This document shows positions 23,151 through 34,855 of a stretch of DNA of 64,000 nucleotides, piece by piece (the first letter of the stretch is position 1; every line of letters starts with the position of its first letter). The stretch is from Meconema thalassinum (Eukaryota; Arthropoda; Insecta; Orthoptera; Tettigoniidae): positions 235,894,362 to 235,958,361 of the forward strand of contig OX336398.1 of assembly GCA_946902985.2 (NCBI GenBank), given 5' to 3'. The notes beneath the pieces were generated by a model. That model worked only from the letters and a program-made list of their open reading frames with translations. It was not told where the DNA came from and searched no databases. Both the position numbers and the translations under genes were made by a program.

Positions 23151-23840
23151 AAAAACAAACAAAAAGCAGAGATAATGTTTAAAACTGATTACACTTGTCT
23201 CTTTTCAAATTATTACTTAGATTACAAATACAAAGATGGACTGGGTTTGATATGCAGTTAATGCTGCCTATCACATACTAGCCTGTATGAAAGCCAAACA
23301 AGCAAAAGGCGTAGGTAGAGCAGTGGCAAAATCACTATGTGTAGAGAACTACCTAACGGTTTTATGAACTGGCAATGGTATGTCGCATAAACAGTGCAGG
23401 ATACAATCCAGCAACCATAATTTTTATCTTGTGGAATAGAGAGAGAGATATAGAAAGCTTGTGTATGTATGGGTAGCATTGATTGTTTGGCCAGAGAAAA
23501 TACGATGAGGTAGGGTGGGGAGAGGGAGAATTAACACTTATATATGAATGAATGGTAAATAGTATTTTTGTTTTTTTTTCAATAGTTTTGTATTTCAAAT
23601 GCAGTGGTAGATAGCCGTTATTTTGTAAAACATTCTTACTTGCAGTAGTAATAAGCCTCTACGGTTCCGCTAACACACATAGACAGACTGTACTATTGCC
23701 ATGGTCAAGCACTCACATTAAGATCATTTACAAAAACATAAAATGAAAAATAAAAAATCTTGTTTTGGAGATATCGTTTTTCAACAGACACAAAATAAAT
23801 AAAAAATGTGTAAACAGCAAAATGGAAAATCCATGTTTCC

Positions 23841-26800
23841 ATATTGAACCCATGTACTGTTGGTTCAAGCGCCGAATCCATCATTTATTGGTAAGAGAAG
23901 GAAGGAAAAATACAGTCCTTAGAATGATTTGGAAAGATTCTATGCAAGAGGACTGGTTTAATCTTGTGCAAGAGTAAGAGACCAGGTGGCCAGGAAATGA
24001 TATCACGCGTGACGCACCGATAAGGAGCGATCATGGCTATAATTAGAACGAGAGGAACTTTCCGTTCGGAGTGAGCGAGAGAAGGTTTCGGAAATTGGAC
24101 TTATGAAGCAGTAAAATGGCATCCTCGCAGTTGTGCAAGAGGAAGAATAATTAGATTTAAGCCATTTGCGAACATAAAAGTAACAAAAGAATTACATCAT
24201 TGTGAATCATTTCGGAATAGAGATTTTTGTATGGAAAAAGATGTTATAATAATTGCCCAGGAAAAAAGTGCAAATGCGGCATTACGTAATTAAAAGTTCC
24301 CCGAGACCCGAGTAGGTGGGGATGAAAAATCAACTGTAACACCCACGTATCTGAAGACCAAATTTTATTTAATATCCCAGAATTGTACGATCGATTTTTA
24401 TGTGCAAAGAAGTCAGTTTACGTTAAGAAAACGAGCTTTCCAGAGATATAATTTTTAAAAGTGTGCGACTATTGCTTCAATAGTTAGTTATGAAAAAGAC
24501 GTGGAATTTATCTTTTTGTCGCCGATTTGTATAAAAGCCCTGGCAGAGCCAGACCAAACATGCAGTATTATTCCGTCCAAGGGACGTGACGTTGGAGCAT
24601 CATATCAAGTGCAGTTTCAGACAGCCCGAGGGCGTCGCTGTATCGACAACCAAACAAGTCCGTGAGCGCCGAGACGCTGCACGAGGAAGCATCAAGTATC
24701 ATCCTAGTATCGCCGTGTGAAGACTTAGGAAAATCCTAGTACAGGATTTAGTTCAGCAAGCGTCAGTCTATACAGTGAAAAGTTCAGTATTACAGTCAAA
24801 GTAGGCTGCGAACTTAAAGAACAGGCGGTAGGTCTTCAAATAACAGTTCAGTTAAACGACCGAAAGTATCGTAACGTTTTGAAGTACCAAAGATCGTGAA
24901 ACAAACATTTCCAGCAAAGTTAAGTAACCCGATCAGGGTCGAACGAAATAAGTGCCGCCTAGTGTATCGATAAGATAGGGACTAGAGCGAAGAAAATAAG
25001 AAGGGAAAATTTAATCCAAGACGTTGTCTAACAGGAGACAAACAAACAGTAAAAGCATTAAGCTACGAAACTAAGGAATAGCAGTAAATGCTAGAGAATC
25101 ATAGGCCACCGATAAAGTATTCAAGGTGCCGTAAACAAGATAGACTTTATCTAGACAAATTAAATAGTGTCTAGAAAGAAACGACTTCGAGCTAGTAAAA
25201 ATAGAAGCCGAATAGTCAGGAAACCAGATTTGAAGAATAGCCGTTCCAGGGAGGGGTAGATTGATCGAGACGTTCAACTGCTAGCCAGATAGGGAGCCGA
25301 CATCTAAGAGTTTCACCCTTGGAAACGGGATGAAAAATCATGTGTGTAAGGCAAAATCAAAACCTCCGTGATTAAAAGCAGTGTATTGTAAATATAGAAA
25401 ATTTGTGTTAGTGTAATAATTTTAGTGAATTTATTTGTGTATGATAAAAGAATACAAAATTGTATTCAATATGTTACCAGTGTTTAAATTAAATAATGTG
25501 TATGTGTATGAAGAAGTGTCATTGTGTGAAATGGAATTAATCAAGATGCCTTAAACACATTAAGTGGGCGAAAATGAAACATCGCTGGAAAATACGGTCG
25601 GGGACCATCATATCATGTGAGTAACCATTTCATTATGTTATGTGTTGGGGAATATTTGTGTACAATCCACCTGAGAATGAGAAAATAGGGATGTTTTTGA
25701 ATAACAAATAACAGAATAATAGCGCGATCTGAACGATAAAAATTGAGAAAGTATAAAATAATTATGTGAAATGAATAAATCCCTTAGGGGAAATGTATGA
25801 AATAAAATATCAGTGTAGTTGATAAATGATTTAATTATATGAAAGCAAGCGTAGTAATAATAATAATAACAATGATATAAATAAATGAAGATTATGATGA
25901 ATTATAGGAAAGTAGTAGCTTTCGAGCTCCTTTAAAAGAATAAATACATGTTGTGAACACATGTTCTTAAAATAAAGCGATTATTGTTACGGGAGAGGAT
26001 TAATATAAAATTGAGATGTAGATCAAATGTGTATTGTGGAATTTATCAGTTCTATGAAGGCAATTTGGCAATAAAGGATAAGCGTAATGTAGCGCATTGA
26101 AGTAAATTTGTCACGCTAGGAATGCGTTGAACTTAAGATAGTTGGTAAAATTAATTATGAGGGGCAGTTGGTGGTGGTAATTGAGCTATAGTAAGTCCTC
26201 CAAATAGTGATGTGATCACGAGGCCGTTGTGTGTGTTGTATTATAAAAGGGTGCGAAATAATTGTATTATGAGCGCGAGTGTAAGGCAAAGGCCTGCTAT
26301 AAGTCGCTAATGTATATTTCCTCCAGTATGGGATATGGTTCCCGAGGCATTTGAAAGAATCGAACCCAGATTCGTTTATGTGAAGCCCCTAAATATTTGT
26401 TGTTGTATTGAATTATTCTTACCCACGAATGAGGACACTTCATAATTAATAAATGCCAAGGTAAAAAGAATGGGTCTAGTGAACCTAAATATGTTGTTAA
26501 AATAAGTAGAATGAAGCCTTGTTTGTTCAAAGAACTGCATTTAAGAAAAAGCTGTATGAAAGCGGAGGGTAGCTCGCCTCTTGCGAGTCTGACCGTAATG
26601 TTCCTGCTCCCCCAACAATAAATCACGCTAAGTGGCCAGGCCAGACCCCTTGCCATTGATGTTGTAGTAGGTCTGAATAGCCGCCTGTTTTGAAGTCATA
26701 GTACACCAGAGGGTTTAGAGTTTGTTTAACGACCCGGGCTTCGAACCGAGGTTCTTGTAGATGAAAATTACCGCTTGCAAGTTCAGATCGTTGCTTTCTA

Positions 26801-27536
26801 TTAATATAATGGTCTTTTAAGACAAATGATAATAAATCCCTAATGTAATGTAATAATTATAAGGTGGTGATTCACGAGTTCAGTGAAGACAATTAGATTC
26901 CGGGAGTGATCTTAATTTTTGACGTGTTCAAGTAGTCTTCTATAACTCGGGAGTACGCAAGTGTTTTCCAATCACTGTAGTGAATTGTTTGCTTGAGAGA
27001 GATGGTAACCCAGGAACGTGTGAAAGCCCAAAGTTTATGTAAATGAGTAACAGTACTTTGATAAGAATTATATATTGTTTAATTATAAAATACTCATATA
27101 ATAGGTAGTGATGTGTTGTAAAAATAGGATAACACAGTTAATATTGAAAAGCATCGAGCCTAGCGGAGCTCTTGATTTTATTGAATTTTAAAACGACACT
27201 ATATGGAAGTGAAAAGAAATATAAGTTGTTGGTTTATGAAAACCATTTATTATGATTTAACCTTTGTTTTATTATGTATTCCTTGTTCACTCTGAACAAG
27301 TTAGAATTGGGTCAGTATTTTATTTGTTTAATTTGTTGTAGCGCCATATATTTGGTTAATTAAATGTTTTATAGTAGGAGTTGATTTTGTTTATTTGTTT
27401 TGGAAGGGTATCCTCTATTTAATCCAAAATGTGTAAGTCACAGAGTGGGAGAACATACCATAACCCCGAAAATCCCGATTTGAGCATTGCTGGCATACTG
27501 TGATTTGCATATTTCATGCTGAAAAGGGCACAATAT
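23841..27536 (+). mobile_element. Solo LTR-like insertion, inner copy (3.7 kb)
   Basis: Begins TGAACCC (23845) and ends GGGCACA (27532), with ATAT on both sides (23841-23844 and 27533-27536). The right arm at 33825-33860 reads through the empty site with a single 'atat'. A strong promoter-like TATAAAAG lies at 24530 with CAGTATT about 33 bp downstream. No internal region, gag or pol is present, so it looks like a solo LTR, but 3.7 kb is unusually long. A diverged copy in the other orientation surrounds the palindrome. The frame at 26297-26656 (minus, 119 codons) is unrecognised. Confidence 0.75.
24530..24570 (+). promoter_or_regulatory. TATA box and initiator of the LTR
   Basis: TATAAAAG at 24530-24537 precedes CAGTATT at 24563, the 30-33 bp spacing of an arthropod Pol II core promoter. 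It implies a U3 of about 0.7 kb and a very long R-U5. Confidence 0.6.
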
Positions 27537-27885
27537 AGACAAAATTTAAAAACCTTAAACGAACATTTAAAATATATATATATAAATGGGAAATTGACAA
27601 ATGTATAAATATGAAAAAGGAAAATCCATGTTTCCATATCATAAAATTGAAAAAAAAAACATCAAACTGTCATTTTAAAATATACAAATGGAAAATTGAC
27701 AAATTGCAATGTGTGAAATGTGAAATTGAACAAATGGCTATCACTATTTTAAAAAAATAAAAAACACAGTGCCTTATGGTTGTGGTGTGAATCAAACCCT
27801 CTCTACTTATTTTGGACCACTCGAGACTGAGTATACTTGTTTTAATCCTCATACCACCCTTAAAATTTTGTGATAAAACTAGGAA

Positions 27886-28060
27886 TTGAACCCAAGAGCT
27901 TGTAGAGAGAGACCAAGGTTAGAATATGTTAAACAGATAGTCTTAATTGTAGGGTGTCGTAGCTATATAGAGATAAAACGATTAGCTAGGGACAGGGGCG
28001 TTGAGATCTGCAGCAAACCAGTCAAACGACTAAAGACTCAAACAACAACATGTAAGCTCA
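27886..28060 (+). pseudogene. LINE C-terminal scrap (left arm)
   Basis: Reads R-P-R-L-E-Y-V-K-Q-I-V then a Y-x-E-I-K-R-L-A-x-D-R tail, the same LINE family as 6095-6316/16002-16100. The right arm holds it at about 33310-33480 on the minus strand. It was captured before the arms formed or was copied with them. Confidence 0.55.
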
Positions 28061-28329
28061 CCAAAATAATATGTGTAACGGTAAATGTTAGTCAACGAAC
28101 AGTAATGCATTAATAAAACTCATGACACGATAGCTAAGAGCTTTTCTAAAGTTATTTTAAAATGCCTTTAACCCTATATTAAACACCCAGTTCACAATAT
28201 TCATAACTGCAATGTTATGGTAAAACAAAACAAAATCTATATTACAAAACAAGCAAGTGGTTTAGTCAATGTATACTGGGAAAATTTTTGTAAACACTCA
28301 AGTCCACAAGACTAATTAAATTAGTAACT

Positions 28330-28415
28330 GTCAGGTTGGCCGAGTGGTTAAGGTGTTTGACTTAAGTTCAAATTTCCTGTACAAGGAAGCAAGGGTTCGA
28401 ATCCCTTACCTGACA
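28330..28415 (+). tRNA. tRNA-Leu(UAA), left arm
   Basis: An 86-nt sequence folds as a class II tRNA. The acceptor GTCAGGT pairs with ACCTGAC, with discriminator A. The D-arm is GGCCGAGTGGTTAAGG. The anticodon stem TTTGA/TCAAA closes the loop CTTAAGT with anticodon TAA. The long variable arm is TTCC/GGAA. The T-arm is AAGGG-TTCGAAT-CCCTT. A- and B-boxes are canonical. All stems pair, so it may be functional; no clear T-run terminator follows closely. It is convergent with the FLYWCH ORF. Confidence 0.9.
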
Positions 28416-28687
28416 TAACTATTGCCTTAACATGGCTTGTCCACACTGAATTATTATGATACTTGCTACACAAACCATAGACAGAGTGTATTGTTTAAGC
28501 ACTCTCTTTATGAACATAGTCAGAGACTGTTAATGGTTAACAATTGCATTAATAGTGGGACATGGGGATAGCAATTAAGAAAAACAGCCAATACCCCATA
28601 CAATATTTTTATTCATTTAGTTTTTTTTTACAATCGTTACACACTGAATACAACTTTTTATCTTTTTATCATTGTTTGATATTGATT

Positions 28688-28863
28688 TTAAACACAACGC
28701 TTGTTGTAGATCCTTTTATAACATTCTCCAGGTAATCTTGTTCTTAAAAACTGGGGAAGCCGCAATGGCTTTATAGACATTAAACCCTTATCCTCTTCTT
28801 TTTCATCATCATCATCATCATTATAAATATTATCATCATAATTATTATAGTCATTGTCACCAA

Positions 28864-28899
<36 letters not shown>

Positions 28900-29339
28900 C
28901 AACATCACTAGAACTATCCAATTCCTTTTTTTCCTTTTCAAAAGGGACCTCTTGAAGAGTCTGTGTTGCTTTTGATAGTGTTAAGGGTTTTTTGAACGTT
29001 GACAACACTGTCCTAGCATGATTTTTGAGGAGATGATAATTGCTTTTCAACAAACAATGCACTATCTTGAGCAGCAATATCATTTCCTTGAACTTGCTTT
29101 TTAGCATTTTCATGATATTTTGTTGACAGCAACAGTGTTTTATCTGGTACACTACATTGATGATTAACCACACTTAAGACCTTACCATTCTTACTTTTTA
29201 GATGACCTAAACATTTTGTTGTCCTTTGTTTTGAGCACTGCCAAAATATGATTCCATTCACATTTTGCCGCTTGTAGTTATAGGAGTAGCCATGATACAG
29301 TGCACGTGGTTGGCCTTTATTGGTTATAGTATATTCCAT
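28688..29339 (-). pseudogene. FLYWCH-type zinc finger ORF, left arm (frameshifted)
   Basis: The ORF starts with ATG at 29339. Residues ~15-65 resemble a FLYWCH finger: Y-x-Y-N-Y-K-R...F-W-Q-C...T-K-C...G-K-V-L-S...N-H-x-C. Family members bind DNA or protein and belong to the WRKY-GCM1 fold group that recurs with Mutator-like transposons. The last position is Cys where FLYWCH usually has His. Compared with the right-arm copy, a 1-base loss and a 2-base gain near 28995-29020 break the frame. The other frame then continues with a Ser/Asp-rich acidic tract (eleven Asp in a row) and a basic C-terminus ending at 28688. The intact ancestor would be about 215 aa. Confidence 0.65.
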
Positions 29340-29433
29340 AGTAGTAACTGACTTGTAAAGTTGATCTACCTACTACAAAGGTCAGAACAATTCTGGTGAA
29401 AGTGTGATTTTGTGTTGACGTTTTATATAGGAT

Positions 29434-29878
29434 GATGTTGGTGGCTAATGTTGGTGGCTTATGTTGGTGGCTTATGCTGGTGGCTTATGTTGGTGGCTTA
29501 TGCTGATGGCTTATGTTGGCGGCTTGTGTTGGTGGATTATATTGGTGGCATATGTTGGTGGCTTATGTTGGTGGCTTATGTTGATGGCTTATGTTGGTGG
29601 CTTATATTGGTGGCTTATGTTGATGGCTTATGTTGGAGGCTTATTTTGGTGGCTTATATTGGTGGCTTATGTTCATGGCTTATGTTGGTGGCTTATGTTG
29701 GTGGCTTATGTTGATGGCTTATGTTGGTGGCTTATGTTGGTGGCTTATGTTGGCGGCTTATGTTGACGACTTATGTTGGTGGCAATATTGGTGGCTTATG
29801 TTGATGGCTTATGTTGGTGGCTTATGTTGGTGGCTTATTTTAATGCCATATGTTGGTAGCTTATTTTGATGTTAGTTT
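29434..29878. repeat. 13-bp minisatellite, left arm (~34 units)
   Basis: The unit is ATGTTGGTGGCTT with variants ATGTTGATGG and ATATTGGTGG. Because 13 is not a multiple of 3, all three frames cycle through the same 13-residue W/L/V/Y/G-rich peptide, giving several overlapping open frames that are artefacts of the repeat. It lies just upstream of the FLYWCH ORF start. Confidence 0.95.
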
Positions 29879-30143
29879 TTGTTATATAAAGTATTTGTTC
29901 CATTCATTTATGACGTCATAGCCAGTCTTAAAGCAAGTCTAAACTTGTCCGACATGTTGGATTTTTTGTTCATGTGTGAAACTAACAAGTACCAATGATC
30001 AAGTGAGCTTCTTTCTCTCTAATCCGCAGTTCTGCCCCGTAGCATTGAGAATATTTATTGTAGTAGCCTATAAAGAAACAAAAAATCATGTCTAATACAG
30101 TTTAGCTATAAGTGACCAGAACCACTATATATAACATTTTATT

Positions 30144-30336
30144 TGGCCTGTGCGCCTGCTTCGCGAAAGGCGTGTGCGTGCGGGGAAACATACGATTACG
30201 TCAGCAAAACATGAACTCACTTGTCTGTTGTATGAGTATCACTTTAGTAGTGGCATCAAGCAGGAAAAGACGTTTACTTACACAATCCATCATTATGGTA
30301 AGCTCTTTTTTCTTATCATTATGGAAAGCTCTTAGA
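30144..30336. other. Unique spacer at palindrome centre
   Basis: 193 bp with no inverted partner. It includes a GC-rich start ('gcctgcttcgcgaaaggcgtg') and two 'atcattatgg(t/a)aagctctt' blocks as a local direct repeat. Short frames across it have no features. Confidence 0.8.
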
Positions 30337-30607
30337 ATAAAATGTTATATATAGTGGTTCTGGTCACTTATAGCTAAACTGTATTAGACATGATTTTTTT
30401 TGTTTCTTTATAGGCTACTACAATAAATATTCTCAATGCTACGGGGCAGAACTGCAGATTAGAGAGAAAGTAGCTCACTTGATCATTGGTACTTGTTAGT
30501 TTCACACATGAACAAAAAATCCAACATGTCGGACAAGTTTAGACTTGCTTTAAGACTGGCTATGACGTCATAAATGAATGGAACAAATACATTATATAAG
30601 AAAAACT

Positions 30608-31583
30608 AACATCAAAATAAGCTACCAACATAAGGCATTAACATAAGCCACCAAAATAAGCCACCAACATAAGCCATCAACATAAGCCACCAATATAAGC
30701 CACCAACATGAGCCGTCAACATAAGCCGCCAACATAAGCCATCAACATAAGCCACCAACATAAGCCATCAACATAAGCCATCAACATAAGCCACCAACAT
30801 AAGCCACCAACATAAGCCGCCAACATAAGCCATCAACATAAGCCACCAACGTAATCCACCAACATAAGGCATCAACATAAGCCACCAATATAAGCCACCA
30901 ACATAAGACATCAACATAAGCCACCAATATAAGCCACAAATATAAGCCACCAACATAATCCATCAACATAAGGCATCAACATAAGCCACCAACCTAAGCC
31001 GCCAACATAAGCCATCAACATAAGACATCAACATAAGCCACCAACATAAGCCACCTACTTAAGCCATCAACATAAGCCACCAATATAAGCCACCAACATA
31101 AGCCACCAACATAAGCCACCAAAATAAGCCACCAACATAAGCCATCAACATAAGCCACCAATATAAGCCACCAACATAAGCCATCAACATAAGCCATCAA
31201 CATAAGCCACCAACATAAGCCACCAACATAAGCCGCCAACATAAGCCATCAACATAAGCCACCAACGTAATCCACCAACATAAGGCATCAACATAAGCCA
31301 CCAATATAAGCCACCAACATAAGCCATCAACATAAGCCACCAATATAAGCCACCAACATAAGCCACCAACGTAAGCCATCAACATAAGCCAGCCACATAA
31401 GCCACCAACATAAGCCATCAACATAAGCCACCAATATAAGACACCAACATAAGCCACCAAAATAAGCCACCATCATAAGCCACCAATATAAGCCACCAAC
31501 ATATGCCACCAACATAAGCCATCAACATAAGCCACCAACATAAGCCACCAATATAAGCCACCAACATTAGCCACCAACATCAT
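30608..31583. repeat. 13-bp minisatellite, right arm (~75 units)
   Basis: Reverse-complement orientation of the left array (unit AAGCCACCAACAT), about 975 bp versus about 445 bp on the left. Length change after arm formation is the simplest reading. Open frames of 60-90 codons within it are repeat artefacts. Confidence 0.95.
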
Positions 31584-31675
31584 CCTATATAAAACGTCAA
31601 CACAAAATCACACTTTCACCAGAATTGTTCTGACCTTTGTAGTAGGTAGATCAACTTTACAAGTCAGTTACTACT

Positions 31676-32336
31676 ATGGAATATACTATAACCAATAAAG
31701 GCAAACCACGTGCACTGTATCATGGCTACTCCTATAACTATAAGCGGCAAAATGTGAATGGAATCATATTTTGGCAGTGCTCAAAACAAAGGACAACAAA
31801 ATGTTTAGGTCATCTAAAAAGTAAGAATGGTAAGGTCTTAAGTGTGGGTAATCATCAATGTAGTGTACCAGATAAAACACTGTTGCTGTCAACAAAATAT
31901 CATGAAAATGCTAAAAAGCAAGTTCAAGGAAATGATATTGCTGCTCAAGATAGTGCATTGTTTGTTGAAAAGCAATTATCATCTCCTCCAAAAGTCATGT
32001 TAGGACAGTTGTCAACGTACAAAAAACCCTTAACACTATCAAAAGCAACACAGACTCTTCAAGAGGTCCCTTTTGAAAAGGAAAACAAGGAATTGGATAG
32101 TTCTAGTGATGCTGAGGATGATGATGATGTTGATGATGATGATGATGATGATGATGATGTTGATGATGGTGACAATGACCATAATAATAAATGATAATAT
32201 TTATAATGATGATGATGATGAAAAAGAAGAGGATGAGGGTTTAATGTCTATAAAACCATTGCGGCTTCCCCAGTTTTTAAGAACAAGAGTACCTGGAGAA
32301 TGTTATAAAAGGATATACAGCAAGCGTTGTGTTTAA
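31676..32336 (+). pseudogene. FLYWCH-type zinc finger ORF, right arm (frameshifted)
   Basis: ATG at 31676 opens 172 codons in frame: a FLYWCH-type finger at about residues 15-65 (Y-x-Y, F-W-Q-C, T-K-C, N-H-x-C), a Lys/Gln-rich linker, then an Asp-rich tract. A two-base loss near 32185-32195 brings an early stop at 32194. The downstream frame carries the rest of the acidic tract and a basic end (R-T-R, Y-K-R) to 32336. The finger and linker are intact here, unlike the left copy. No nuclear localisation signal is obvious beyond basic patches. It is likely a DNA-binding accessory protein of the palindromic element; function is inferred from the fold only. Confidence 0.7.
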
Positions 32337-32605
32337 AATCAATATCAAACAATGATAAAAAGATAAAAAGTTGTATTCAGTGTGTAACTATTGTAAAAAA
32401 AACTAAATGAATAAAAATATTGTATGGGTATTGGCTGTTTTTCTTAATTGCTATCCCCATGTCCCACTATTAAAGCAATTGTTAACCATTAACAGTCTCT
32501 GACTATGTTCATAAAGAGAGTGCCTTAAACAATCCACTCTGTCTATGGTTTGTAGCAAGTATCATAATAATTCAGTGTGGACAAGCCATGTTAAGGCAAT
32601 AGTTA

Positions 32606-32691
32606 TGTCAGGTAAGGGATTCGAACCCTTGCTTCCTTGTACAGGAAATTTGATCTTAAGTCAAACACCTTAACCACTCGGCCAACCTGAC
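32606..32691 (-). tRNA. tRNA-Leu(UAA), right arm
   Basis: Inverted partner of 28330-28415. All stems, the anticodon TAA, the long variable arm and the A/B boxes are intact. It differs by a single base at the 3' side of the anticodon loop (CTTAAGA instead of CTTAAGT), which keeps a 7-nt loop. Confidence 0.9.
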
Positions 32692-32717
32692 AGTTACTAA
32701 TTTAATTAGTCTTGTGT

Positions 32718-33078
32718 ACTTGAGTGTTTACAAAGAGCCTCCGTGGCTTAGGCGGCAGCACGCCGGCCTCTCACCGCTGAGTCCGTGGTTCAAATCCCGG
32801 TCACTCCATGTGAGATCTGTGCTGGACAGAACGGAGGCAGACAGGTTTTTCTCCGGGTACTCCGGTTTTCCCTGTCAAAATTTCATTCCAGCAACCCTCT
32901 CCACTATCATTTCATTTCATCTGTCATTCATTTAATCATTGCCCCAGAGGAGTGCGTCAGGCCTCGGCAGCCGGCACAGTTCATATCCTCGCCGCTAGAT
33001 AGGGGCTTCATTCATTCCATTCCTGACCCGGTCGGAGACTGGAAGCAGGCTGTGGTTTTTCACTTGAGTGTTTACAAA
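32718..33078 (+). mobile_element. tRNA-derived SINE with perfect 17-bp target duplication
   Basis: ACTTGAGTGTTTACAAA flanks the element at 32718-32734 and 33062-33078 and is present once at the matching left-arm site (near 28295-28310). The SINE body, 32735-33061, has an A-box (GTGGCTTAGGCGG), B-box (GGTTCAAATCCC), the insect SINE block 'ctccgggtactccggttttc', and ends 'ctgtggtttttc'. It postdates arm formation because the left arm lacks it. Confidence 0.9.
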
Positions 33079-33309
33079 ACATTTCCCAGTATACATTGAC
33101 TAAACCACTTGCTTGTTTTGAAATATAGATTTTGTTTTGTTTTACCATAACATTGCAGTTATGAATATTGTGAACTGGGTGTTTAATATAGGGTTAAAGG
33201 CATTTTAAAATAACTTTAGAAAAGCTCTTAGGTATCGTGTCATGGGTTTTAGTAATGCATTACTGTTCGTTGACTAACATTTATCGTTACACAACATTAT
33301 TTTGGTTAG

Positions 33310-33480
33310 CTTACATGTCGTTGTTTGAGACTTTAGTCGTTTGACTGGTTTGCTGCAGATCTCAATGCCCCTGTCCGGAGCTAATCGTTTCATCTCTATA
33401 TAGCTACCACACCCTACAATTAAGACTATCTCTTTAACATATTCTAACCTTGGTCTCCCCCTACAAGCTCATGGGTTCAA
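33310..33480 (-). pseudogene. LINE C-terminal scrap (right arm)
   Basis: Inverted copy of 27886-28060 with small differences; no intact frame. Confidence 0.5.
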
Positions 33481-34819
33481 TTCCTAGCTTTAACACAAAA
33501 TTTTAAGAGTGGTATGAGGATTAAAACAAGTATACTCAGTCTCGAGTGGTCCAAATAAGTAGAGAGGGTTTGATTCACACCACAACCATAAGGCACTGTG
33601 TTTTTTTTTTTTTTTTTTTTAAATAGTGATAGCCATTTGTTCAATTTCACATTTTACACATTGCAATTTGTCAATTTTCCATTTGTATATTTTAAAATGA
33701 CAGTTTGATGTTTCTTTTCAATTTCATGATATGGAAACATGGATTTTCCTTTTTCATATTTATACATTTGTCAATTTCCCATTTATATATTTTTTTTAAT
33801 GTTCGTTTAAGGTTTTTAAATTTTGTCTATATGGTAACATGGAATTTTCCATTTTGCTGTTTACACATTTTTTATTTATTTTGTGTCTGTTGAAAAACGA
33901 TATCTCCAAAACAAGATTTTTTATTTTTCATTTTATGTTTTTGTAAATGATCTTAATGTGAGTGCTTGACCATGGCAATAGTACAGTCTGTCTATGTGTG
34001 TTAGCGGAACCGTAGAGGCTTATTACTACTGCAAGTAAGAATGTTTTACAAAATAACGGCTATCTACCACTGCATTTGAAAAACAAAACTATTGAAAAAA
34101 ACAAAAATAATATTTACCATTCATTCATATATAAGTGTTAATTCTCCCTCTCCCCACCCTACCTCATCGTATTTTCTCTGGCCAAACAATCAATGCTACC
34201 CATACATACACAAGCTTTCTATATCTCTCTCTCCATTCCACAAGATAAAAATTATGGTTGCTGGATTGTATCCTGCACTGTTTATGCGACATACCATTGC
34301 CAGTTCATAAAACCGTTAGGTAGTTCTCTACACATAGTGATTTTGCCACTGCTCTACCTACGCCTTTTGCTTGTTTGGCTTTCATACAGGCTAGTATGTG
34401 ATAGGCAGCATTAACTGTATATCAAACCCAGTCCATCTTTGTATTTGTAATCTAAGTAATAATTTGAAAAGAGACAAGTGTAATCAGTTTTAAACATTAT
34501 CTCTGCTTTTTGTTTGTTTTTTTATGACATGTATATTAACCTAAAATCAAACCCTAGTCTACCTTAGTTAAAGGCTAACAGTTTAACCACTGCGTCACCA
34601 TACCATTCTTTCTTAGTTTGATTCGTTCTAGGCCTTAGAGCTAGAAATCGAGTTACGATCTCCAGTGTAAGAGGCACATGTGCTCACCACTATAGCATGT
34701 AATGGTTAGCTGGTAACATTAGACAACCGAAAATGATTGTATTTCTGTTAGCCAAGCATTTCTGTCATTTGCCTACTGTGTGAGCACTGCCAGCAAGACA
34801 GTTTAGTTTAGAATAAGCG

Positions 34820-34855
<36 letters not shown>

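Larger units (their letters stand above)
20523..30143. repeat. Palindrome left arm
   Basis: Inverted counterpart of 30337-37162. It contains a 3.7-kb LTR insertion (23845-27532) that the right arm lacks. The outermost part (20970-21290) includes two ~150-bp tandem units sharing 'tcggatttgg', 'caaatcgcttgtct' and 'ataggttaaagt'. Confidence 0.9.

Noticed and set aside
29448..31515. Repeated W/L/G-rich open frames around the palindrome centre
   Set aside because: Artefacts of the 13-bp minisatellite, whose length makes all three frames equivalent.
29434..31583. CRISPR-like repeat array
   Set aside because: Units are 13 bp, contiguous and without spacers; the setting is a eukaryotic transposable element.
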